Assembly: GCA_937885695.1 (NCBI GenBank) | Contig: CALABP010000091.1 | Span: 1-29,081, forward strand | Source: DTU089 sp002440045 | Lineage (GTDB): Bacteria > Bacillota > Clostridia > Oscillospirales > Acutalibacteraceae | Direction: 5' to 3' | Length of the DNA: 29,081 nt | Shown here: piece after piece, positions 23,201-29,081 of the stretch | Position numbering within the stretch: the stretch's first letter is position 1 | How the letters are laid out: each line of letters begins with the position of its first letter | Notes under the pieces: model-generated | Seen by the model: only the letters and a program-made list of their open reading frames with translations | What the model was told of the DNA's origin: nothing | The model's database searches: none | Position numbers and translations under genes: made by a program

Positions 23201-23275
23201 TCGGATTTCCTCCATTCAAATAGGGGTGTTAAGACGCAAAAGGCACAGTTCGCCTTGCGCCAACATACGAAGTTA

Positions 23276-23304
23276 ATTATATCAAACCGAAAATTAAAAG
23301 TCTA
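23276..23304 (-). promoter_or_regulatory. Promoter of the hydrogenase operon
   Basis: On the minus strand TAGACT (23304-23299), 17 bp, TATAAT (23281-23276) with a TGn extension. The leader to the hydC ATG is about 70 nt. An imperfect Rex-like dyad TTGATAT-N4-TTAACGG lies upstream at 23333-23350 (10 of 14 positions match the clostridial Rex consensus as I recall it). Confidence 0.8.
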
Positions 23305-23454
23305 TAGTAAATTCCGACTTTTTTCGCAATAATTGATATTTTTTTAACGGTTTTTATAAAGTGCATAAAAATCGGGGCGAATTTTCTACACCCATTTTCC
23401 TTTATATTGGGGGTTTTGCCGCTTTTTCCTTTTTTTCGCTATGGCAATTTTCAT

Positions 23455-23470
23455 TATAATATGATAAAAT
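23455..23470 (+). promoter_or_regulatory. -10 region of the DRTGG/H-cluster protein operon
   Basis: Two overlapping candidates: TATAAT (23455-23460) and TGATAAAAT, an extended -10 (23463-23470). Neither has a strong -35. The stretch 23305-23454 between the divergent operons is A/T-rich and holds no gene that I can support. Confidence 0.55.
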
Positions 23471-23495
23471 TAAATTTATATCGGAGGTGCTATTT

Positions 23496-23846
23496 ATGAA
23501 AATAAGCGAAATCAAGTCCATTTTGAACGCCGAGCTTATATGCGGCGCAGACCTTATTGACAACGAGGTCTACACGGCATGCGGCAGCGATATGATGAGC
23601 GACGTGTTAGCCTACGTCAAAGAGCAGGCTGTGCTTCTTTCGGGACTTGTTAACCCCCAGGTTGTAAGAACGGCTGAAATGATGGATATGAAATGCATTG
23701 TTTTTGTGCGCGGCAAACGCCCCGACGAAGATATGATTGACCTTGCCATCGAGCGCGACATTGTTCTTATGTGCACAAAGCTTGAAATGTTCACCGCATG
23801 CGGGCTTCTTTACAAAAACGGCTTAAAGGGAGGCAGCGGCATCTGA
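23496..23846 (+). CDS. DRTGG-domain protein
   Basis: A 116-residue cytosolic protein; ATG at 23496 with GGAGGTG upstream. The whole protein is one alpha/beta domain: KISEIKSILNAELICGADLI (2-21), SDMMSDVLAY (31-40), then two Rossmann-like strand/helix units. This matches the DRTGG domain, named after a motif in phosphotransacetylase- and CBS-associated proteins and thought to bind a ligand or nucleotide. It opens the operon facing the hydrogenase genes. A second copy of the domain is encoded three genes later. The molecular role is unknown; signalling is inferred from context. Confidence 0.8.
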   Translation: MKISEIKSILNAELICGADLIDNEVYTACGSDMMSDVLAYVKEQAVLLSGLVNPQVVRTAEMMDMKCIVFVRGKRPDEDMIDLAIERDIVLMCTKLEMFTACGLLYKNGLKGGSGI

Positions 23847-24268
23847 TGGAGGCGTTGAACTTACACTATGATGTCAGCGGCAACGATTTCACCTGCGCCG
23901 GCGAAGCCTCCGGCAAAATCAAAAAAACGCTTAAAGAGCTGGGGTTTCCGAACAGCACTGTAAGAAACGTTGCCATTGCGGTATATGAAGGCGAAATCAA
24001 TATGGTTATCCACGCGGGCGGCGGCGTTATCGACGCCGTTATTGAGCCCGAATGCATTTCGCTTGTATTAACCGACCACGGCCCCGGAATACCGAATGTG
24101 GAGCTTGCCATGAAAGAGGGCTGGTCCACCGCCCCCGAAAACGTGCGTCAGCTCGGCTTCGGCGCGGGAATGGGGCTTCCGAACATCAAAAAATATACCG
24201 ACGAAATGGTTATTGAAACTACAGTCGGCAAAGGAACGACAATAAGACTGAAGGTCTTTGTAAAATAA
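23846..24268 (+). CDS. RsbT/RsbW-like anti-sigma-type GHKL ATPase
   Basis: A 140-residue protein whose ATG overlaps the stop of the DRTGG gene by one base (TGATG). It is a compact Ser/Thr-kinase-fold ATPase: N-box region RNVAIAVYEGEINMVIHA (36-53) with E48 and N50, G1 LTDHGPGI (75-82), G2 GFGAGMGLPNI (104-114) and G3 GKGTTIRL (128-135). The family phosphorylates STAS-domain partners or sequesters sigma factors (RsbW, RsbT, SpoIIAB). No sigma factor or STAS gene is in the window, so any partner must be elsewhere. Co-occurrence with a hydrogenase-like protein suggests it reads out a redox signal. Confidence 0.85.
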   Translation: MEALNLHYDVSGNDFTCAGEASGKIKKTLKELGFPNSTVRNVAIAVYEGEINMVIHAGGGVIDAVIEPECISLVLTDHGPGIPNVELAMKEGWSTAPENVRQLGFGAGMGLPNIKKYTDEMVIETTVGKGTTIRLKVFVK

Positions 24269-24284
24269 ATCAAAGGAGCCTTTT

Positions 24285-25625
24285 ATGGATACTTATTTCC
24301 ACTCGGTTCGCCTTGACAAAGACAAGTGCAAAGGCTGCACAAACTGCATAAAGCGTTGCCCGACACAGGCAATAAGAGTACGCGAGGGCAAGGCGCACAT
24401 TATAAAAGAGCGCTGTATTGACTGCGGCGAATGTATAACGGTCTGTCCGCATCACGCAAAGTATGCCGAGCGCGACAGCCTGACGCAGATTATAGGCTAT
24501 AAATACAGAATTGCCCTGCCCGCCCCCGCGCTTTACGGGCAATTCAACAATCTTGACGACGTTAACATTGTATTAAACGCGCTCCCGTTTCTCGGGTTTG
24601 ACTCTGTTTATGAGGTGTCAAAGGCGGCGGAGCTTATTTCCGACGCAACGCGCCGCCTTATGGCGGAAGGAAAGCTTAAAAAACCGATAATAAGCTCGGC
24701 GTGCCCCGCCGTTGTAAGGCTTATAAGAGTGTGCTTCCCCGACCTTTTAGACAACGTTTTGCCGCTTAACCCGCCCGTTGAAGAGGCGGCGCGGCTTGCA
24801 AAGCAAAAAGCCGCCGAAAAAACGGGGCTCCCCTCTTCCGACATCGGCGTATTTTTCATTTCGCCGTGCCCCGCAAAAATAACGGCGATAAAACAGCCGC
24901 TCGGGCTTGAAAAGTCATATATCGACGGCGCCGTTGCCATAAACGACATTTACCCCGTGCTTTTAAAGCAGATGGAAAAAACCGAAAAGGACGACCTTAA
25001 AGCGCTTCACGAATCGGGCGTTATAGGCATAAGCTGGGCGACAAGCGGCGGCGAAGCTTCGGGCACATTAAACGACAACGCCCTTTCGGCAGACGGCATT
25101 GAGAATTGCATGAAAATTCTTGAAGAGATAGAAAACGGCACGCTCGATTCCGTTGATTTTATAGAGCTTAACGCGTGCCGCGGCGGCTGCGTCGGCGGCA
25201 GTCTTACGGCTGAAAATCCGTTTATCGCAAAAACTCGCCTTATAAAGCTCAGAAAATACAGCCCCGTGTCGTGCAACCACATAAGCGGCGGCGTTCTTCC
25301 GCCCGAGGTTTTCAACTCTCACAAAATAGAGCCTAACGACGATATTATGAAGCTTGCCGACAATGTTTCGGAGGCGCTTGAACGTATGGCGCGTATGAAG
25401 GAGCTTTTAGAAAGCTTTCCGGGGCTTGACTGCGGCATATGCGGCGCGCCCTCGTGCCGCTCGCTGGCAGAAGATATTGTAAGGGGCTTTGCTTCGGAAC
25501 ACGACTGCGTTTTCAGAATCAAAAAAGATATAGAACAGCTTGACAAGGGCGTAAACCTTGACACGCTGATTCCCGCGCCGTTCAGAAAACGGCTTATAAC
25601 GCGCAAAAAGGAGGAGCACAAATGA
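24285..25625 (+). CDS. H-cluster-domain iron-sulfur protein, putative sensory [FeFe]-hydrogenase homologue
   Basis: A 446-residue protein; ATG with AAAGGAG upstream. A 2[4Fe-4S] ferredoxin domain (C15/C18/C21/C25 and C44/C47/C50/C54) precedes a hydrogenase large-subunit-like domain. Its loops are altered: L1 SSACPAV (137-143), L2 SPCPAK (193-198), L3 ELNACRGGCVGGS (294-306). The [4Fe-4S]H ligand positions C140, C195, C298 and C302 are kept, but the proton-relay Cys of active enzymes is A139. A C-terminal four-Cys Fe-S motif (C383/C386/C391/C408) of the CoFeSP/RnfB type follows. There is no PAS domain, unlike described HydS proteins. It is most likely a sensor or a slow hydrogenase. It overlaps the next gene by 4 bp. 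Confidence 0.85.
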   Translation: MDTYFHSVRLDKDKCKGCTNCIKRCPTQAIRVREGKAHIIKERCIDCGECITVCPHHAKYAERDSLTQIIGYKYRIALPAPALYGQFNNLDDVNIVLNALPFLGFDSVYEVSKAAELISDATRRLMAEGKLKKPIISSACPAVVRLIRVCFPDLLDNVLPLNPPVEEAARLAKQKAAEKTGLPSSDIGVFFISPCPAKITAIKQPLGLEKSYIDGAVAINDIYPVLLKQMEKTEKDDLKALHESGVIGISWATSGGEASGTLNDNALSADGIENCMKILEEIENGTLDSVDFIELNACRGGCVGGSLTAENPFIAKTRLIKLRKYSPVSCNHISGGVLPPEVFNSHKIEPNDDIMKLADNVSEALERMARMKELLESFPGLDCGICGAPSCRSLAEDIVRGFASEHDCVFRIKKDIEQLDKGVNLDTLIPAPFRKRLITRKKEEHK

Positions 25626-25954
25626 CCGTAAAAGAGCTTGCTTCAAAGCTTTCTCTCACATTTCTTTCGGGTGAAGAAATTTCTTCCGAGCGCGAAATTG
25701 ACGGCTGTTACTGCGGCGACCTTTTAAGCTGGGTAATGTCAAAAGCCAAAAGCGGAAACGTCTGGCTTACGGTTATGGGCAACATAAATTCCGTTGGCGT
25801 GGCGGCACTTGCGGACCTTTCGTGCATAATTCTTACAGAAAACGCGCCGCTTGACGAGGACGCAAAGAAAAAAGCCGATTTAAACGGCATTATAATACTT
25901 ACAACAGACGGCAATACATACGAAACCGCCGCAAAAATCAGCAGGCTGATATGA
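25622..25954 (+). CDS. Second DRTGG-domain protein
   Basis: A 110-residue cytosolic protein whose ATG overlaps the preceding stop (ATGA) and has AGGAG upstream. The opening MTVKELASKLSLTFLSGEE and the GDLLSWVMSKAKSGNVWLTVM stretch (32-52) align by eye with residues 2-50 of the first DRTGG protein (KISEIKSILNAELICGA and SDVLAYVKEQAV), so the two are paralogues. It overlaps the PHP gene by 4 bp. The function is unknown; the two paralogues flanking the ATPase and H-cluster protein suggest a heteromeric complex, which is inference. Confidence 0.8.
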   Translation: MTVKELASKLSLTFLSGEEISSEREIDGCYCGDLLSWVMSKAKSGNVWLTVMGNINSVGVAALADLSCIILTENAPLDEDAKKKADLNGIIILTTDGNTYETAAKISRLI

Positions 25955-26676
25955 GGCTTTATTACGATTTTCACCTGCACTCGGCTTTAAGCCCGTGCGG
26001 CGACGGCGATATGACCCCAAATAACCTTGTCAATATGGCAAAAATTATGGGTCTTGACGTGATTGCCCTGACAGACCACAACTCCTGTAAAAACTGCCGC
26101 GCCGCAATAAACGTCGGTGAAAATGCAGGTCTGACGGTAATCCCGGGAATGGAGCTTTGCACAGCGGAGGAAGTGCACGTTGTGTGCCTTTTCCCCGAAA
26201 TATCCGCTGCCGAAGAATTTTCGGAATATATAAAAACGACCGTTCCGCCCATAAAAAACAAGCCCTCGGTTTTCGGCGAACAGCTTATTATGAACGAAAA
26301 CGACGAGGTCACGGGCGTTGAAGAAACGCTTCTTGTCACGGCAAGCAGTCTTAGCATAAGCAGGGTTTATGAAACCGTATCAAAATTCGGCGGATTTTCG
26401 TTCCCCGCGCATATCGACAGAAGCTCTTACAGCATTATTTCAAACCTCGGCACAATCGACGAAAGCCTCGGCTTTACGTCTGCCGAAATATTTGACCTTT
26501 CAAAAGAAGGGGTACTGAAAGAAAAGCACCCCTTTTTAAATACTGTCCCTATTCTTTCAAGCTCCGACGCACACTACCTTGAAAATATGCGCGCCGCTTC
26601 TTTATTGATAGAGGCAAAAGACTCTTCGGCAAAAGCCGTTATTAACGCGTTAAAAAACTTATCCCGAAAGGATTGA
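25951..26676 (+). CDS. PHP-domain phosphoesterase
   Basis: A 241-residue cytosolic protein. The metal ligands of the PHP fold are visible: H8 and H10 (DFHLHS), D42/H43 (LTDHNS), E68 (GMEL), H76 (EEVHVV), H154 (PAHID), and D206/H208 (SSDAHY). Members hydrolyse phosphodiesters or phosphomonoesters with a trinuclear metal site; 3',5'-nucleotide phosphatases and histidinol phosphatases are examples. A segment of about 30 residues around 95-130 is additional to the minimal fold. It overlaps the DRTGG gene by 4 bp and lies 7 nt before the transporter. It could remove a nucleotide signal made or sensed by the module. Confidence 0.88.
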   Translation: MRLYYDFHLHSALSPCGDGDMTPNNLVNMAKIMGLDVIALTDHNSCKNCRAAINVGENAGLTVIPGMELCTAEEVHVVCLFPEISAAEEFSEYIKTTVPPIKNKPSVFGEQLIMNENDEVTGVEETLLVTASSLSISRVYETVSKFGGFSFPAHIDRSSYSIISNLGTIDESLGFTSAEIFDLSKEGVLKEKHPFLNTVPILSSSDAHYLENMRAASLLIEAKDSSAKAVINALKNLSRKD

Positions 26677-26683
26677 GTAAAAT

Positions 26684-28987
26684 ATGGAAGCCATACAAAA
26701 AGTCAAAGACACATTAAGCGAAGTGAAGCTTTATTGGAATCAGCCCCGCCCCGGCGAGTATGTTCCCTATAAAGAAATCGCAAAGCTTTCTGTGGGCTGG
26801 ATGGCGCTTTATATGTCCATTCAGTGGTCAATCGGATTCGGCGTAGGCAACCAGTTTACCGGAATGACGCTCGGAATGACAAACACACAGCTGCTTGTTA
26901 TGATGTACATCTGCCAGGTAATAGGCTATGTTATGACCCCCGTAAACGCATGGATAGTCGACAACCTCAGAAGTAAAGACGGCAAATACAGAGTTTACAT
27001 TAAGCTTGCTATTCCGTCGATGATTTTTACGCTCTTGTCACTGTGGCTGCCCTATGAGCAGGTGCGCGACGCCCACAAGCCGTTTACCGTTTATGTAATG
27101 ATTATTATGCTTTTCGTAATCGGTCAGATTCAGGGCTACATTCAAAACTGGGTAACAACGGGCGTTACAAATATGGTTCACGTTATTACTCCCAACACCG
27201 AAGAACGCACAAAGATAATGGCTATCACAAGCATTATATATTCTGCGGGCTACACAATAAACAACCTTTATTATCCGATAATGGTTGACGTGCTCTGCCA
27301 AAACGGCGACAAGTATAATATGACATATTTCCGCGGCGCTTACACACCCATGGCGCTGTTTATGCCTATTGTTCTTCTTGCATACTTCGGCACTCAGGAA
27401 AGACTTGTTCTTCCCAAGAGCCGAATAACAAAGATGAGCTTTGCTTCGTCAATGCGCGCCGTTGCAGGCAACAAAATCTTTTGGATTAAGTGCGCCGACG
27501 GCTGGAACAACTTCCTTGAAGACGCAAAGGGCAACATTTGGGAATGGATGGTTTACCGCGCCCATATTATGAAGAGCTCTACATACGGTCTTCTTAACAC
27601 AATATCCTACAACGCAAACTTTTGGGGTATGCTGTTCTCACCGTGGTTTATTAAAAAATTCGGCAAAAAGAAAATCAAGATATTCAAAAACGTCGTTCAG
27701 ATATTCCTTATTGCCTCATACTTCCTGTTCTACAAAAGCCCGCTCGCAGGCATCGGACTTTTCATTGTTTATACAATCGACCGCTTTGTCGACACAGGCA
27801 ACGTTATCGACAGCGCAATCGAATCGGATATGCGCGATAACCAGCAATACCTCATCGGCGAGCGCATAGACGGTGCGTTCGGATTTGTTCAGACATATGC
27901 GGGCGCCGCAATAAGCTCCGTAACGAGCCTTTTCATTCCGTGGGTTTATCGTAAAAAAGGCTTCGACGGAACGGATTACTCTGTTCTTGACGTTTATAAA
28001 GATTATGACGAAACGCTTCCGCTTTCAAAGCAGACCAAAAACCCCGACTGTGTACTTTACCAACTTATGGATACGCTTCTTCTTATCTCGATTGTCGGCG
28101 CTACCATCGACGTTTTGCCGTGGTTTGCTTACGACATCACGGAGACGGGTCAGAAGTCGATGATAAGAGTTATAAGAATCCGCACTATAGTCGAGGACAG
28201 AAAAGCCGAAATGCAGGAGGACTCTGCATATATCGAGGGCTGTGAAGCGATTATCAAGGCGCGCAAATATCACGGACTTGAAAAGAAAGACGTTTCAAAG
28301 CATCTTATAAAAGAAGCCAAAAAATCGGGCGACCGCGAGCTTGTAAAGAAAGCAAAGCAGGAGCTTGAAGACGCAAAGGCATTCAACGAAGAGATTGAGG
28401 TTGCCGATTTTGTTATGCGCGAAATCAACCGTTTTGAAACCGAGTTCGGTCAAAAACAGCTTGAGCTTTGCAGAATGATTGTCGCAGGCGGCCCCGAGCA
28501 CTTCTTTGACTGCGCCGAAGAAGCCGTTGCTTTTGCTTCGGCTCTTCCAGAGACGCACGTTAAAGAAGAGCGCACCTGGAGAAAACAGGAGATAAGAAAC
28601 GCCCGCTCTCTTGCAAAATCAAGAAAGCTTGCCGCAAAATATTATCCGAACGGCATTGTAGAGTTTGACCACAAAATTTACGACGACGCCTACAATATGC
28701 CCGACGACACAAGAGAGCAGGCAAAGCTTCGCCGCAAGGCCATGAAAGAAGCAAGCAAACAGCGCAACATCTACGGCAACGTTGCGGCACCCTATCTTGC
28801 CGCCGTAAGAACACTTGAACTTTACGAGGGCTACAACAACCTTGACGAAATAATCAGCGATTATGACAACGTTGTTGCCGCAAGAAACGAGCGCCACGCT
28901 TCGGAAAGAAAAGAAGCCGAGCGCATCGCCGCCGAAAGAGCACTCGACAGAGAGCGCAAACAGCAGCAGAAAAAATTGAGAAAATAA
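26684..28987 (+). CDS. GPH/MFS-type transporter with long cytosolic C-terminal tail
   Basis: A 767-residue protein; ATG 7 nt after the PHP stop with AAAGGA about 12 nt upstream, so probably the last gene of the same operon. Residues 30-482 form a 12-helix-type carrier with the GPH-like segment SDMRDNQQYLIGERIDGAFG (381-400). From about 485 to 767 comes a highly charged, helical, largely coiled-coil tail rich in Lys, Glu and Arg, ending in KQQQKKLRK. Such a tail is far longer than the usual GPH C-terminus and suggests a docking or regulatory role. Substrate unknown. A heptamer repeat array starts at the base after its stop codon. Confidence 0.85.
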   Translation: MEAIQKVKDTLSEVKLYWNQPRPGEYVPYKEIAKLSVGWMALYMSIQWSIGFGVGNQFTGMTLGMTNTQLLVMMYICQVIGYVMTPVNAWIVDNLRSKDGKYRVYIKLAIPSMIFTLLSLWLPYEQVRDAHKPFTVYVMIIMLFVIGQIQGYIQNWVTTGVTNMVHVITPNTEERTKIMAITSIIYSAGYTINNLYYPIMVDVLCQNGDKYNMTYFRGAYTPMALFMPIVLLAYFGTQERLVLPKSRITKMSFASSMRAVAGNKIFWIKCADGWNNFLEDAKGNIWEWMVYRAHIMKSSTYGLLNTISYNANFWGMLFSPWFIKKFGKKKIKIFKNVVQIFLIASYFLFYKSPLAGIGLFIVYTIDRFVDTGNVIDSAIESDMRDNQQYLIGERIDGAFGFVQTYAGAAISSVTSLFIPWVYRKKGFDGTDYSVLDVYKDYDETLPLSKQTKNPDCVLYQLMDTLLLISIVGATIDVLPWFAYDITETGQKSMIRVIRIRTIVEDRKAEMQEDSAYIEGCEAIIKARKYHGLEKKDVSKHLIKEAKKSGDRELVKKAKQELEDAKAFNEEIEVADFVMREINRFETEFGQKQLELCRMIVAGGPEHFFDCAEEAVAFASALPETHVKEERTWRKQEIRNARSLAKSRKLAAKYYPNGIVEFDHKIYDDAYNMPDDTREQAKLRRKAMKEASKQRNIYGNVAAPYLAAVRTLELYEGYNNLDEIISDYDNVVAARNERHASERKEAERIAAERALDRERKQQQKKLRK

Positions 28988-29081
28988 GCTGTTGGCTGTT
29001 AGCTGTTAGCTATTAGCTTTTAGCTGTTAGCCGTTAGCCCGAGTGGCGGCGACTTGCGTGTTGTCATTTTTACATTGTTAT
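28988..29081 (+). repeat. Interspersed element, copy 3 (truncated by window end)
   Basis: Consecutive 7-bp units in plus orientation (GCTGTTG, GCTGTTA, GCTGTTA, GCTATTA, GCTTTTA, GCTGTTA, GCCGTTA) start at the transporter stop codon. They are followed by GCCCGAGTGGCGG and CATTTTTACATTGTTAT, which match the start of copy 1 (11099-11142). Confidence 0.8.

Noticed and set aside
22334..23332. 332-codon plus-strand open frame opposite the ATPase and hydC genes
   Set aside because: It is antisense to two genes with clear family motifs. Long antisense frames are frequent in this window because of the codon bias.
23201..23495. Riboswitch in the divergent hydrogenase control region
   Set aside because: Only one short imperfect hairpin and A/T-rich DNA are visible; no known aptamer core could be recognised.

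Overview
The window looks like a chromosomal segment of a strictly anaerobic Firmicute of the class Clostridia, probably an uncultured gut-type lineage. The evidence is a trimeric NAD-linked [FeFe]-hydrogenase with clostridial accessory genes, ferredoxin-tailed aldo/keto reductases, a LexA repressor with a clostridial-type dyad nearby, GGAGG-type ribosome sites with several TTG/GTG starts, and intergenic heptamer repeats and small GC hairpins. TGA is used as an ordinary stop. I saw no rRNA, tRNA, CRISPR array or transposase.

Layout. (1) 1-3,764: a tight minus-strand operon with a MerR regulator, two Fe-S aldo/keto reductases, an ECF S-component and a DUF1893 protein, driven by a promoter with a 19-bp spacer that holds a dyad, as in MerR-controlled promoters. 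(2) 3,800-8,000: a secreted, membrane-anchored SGNH hydrolase, lexA, a divergent membrane-anchored polysaccharide deacetylase, and a small papain-like protein. (3) 8,000-11,200: a plus-strand pair, metallophosphoesterase and FGGY carbohydrate kinase, ending in a strong terminator. (4) 11,040-12,680: two gene-poor stretches that hold two copies of an interspersed repeat. Each copy has a ~380-bp core flanked by inverted arrays of a 7-bp unit (GCTGTTA type). A two-helix membrane peptide gene lies between them. A third copy begins right after the last gene and runs off the window end. (5) 12,680-18,010: a GPH-like sugar transporter, a class II aldolase, a HAD phosphatase and a solitary HipA-like kinase, all minus strand. 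With the FGGY kinase these could form a sugar uptake, phosphorylation and aldol cleavage route. (6) 18,090-23,300: minus-strand operon for an electron-bifurcating-type hydrogenase (NuoE-like, GHKL ATPase, 2Fe-2S protein, NuoF-like, HydA). (7) 23,450-28,990: a divergent plus-strand operon with a DRTGG protein, an RsbT-like ATPase, an H-cluster protein with an altered active-site loop, a second DRTGG protein, a PHP phosphoesterase and a GPH-like transporter with a ~280-residue cytosolic tail.

The most interesting system is the back-to-back pair in (6) and (7): a catalytic hydrogenase facing an apparent redox- or hydrogen-sensing module. That module has a hydrogenase-like protein lacking the proton-relay Cys, a Ser/Thr-kinase-fold ATPase, two small DRTGG proteins and a PHP enzyme. 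Its signalling role is inferred from family and neighbourhood. The repeat family in (4) is the second item worth following, because its copies sit directly after stop codons and show base-paired covariation in a terminal hairpin.
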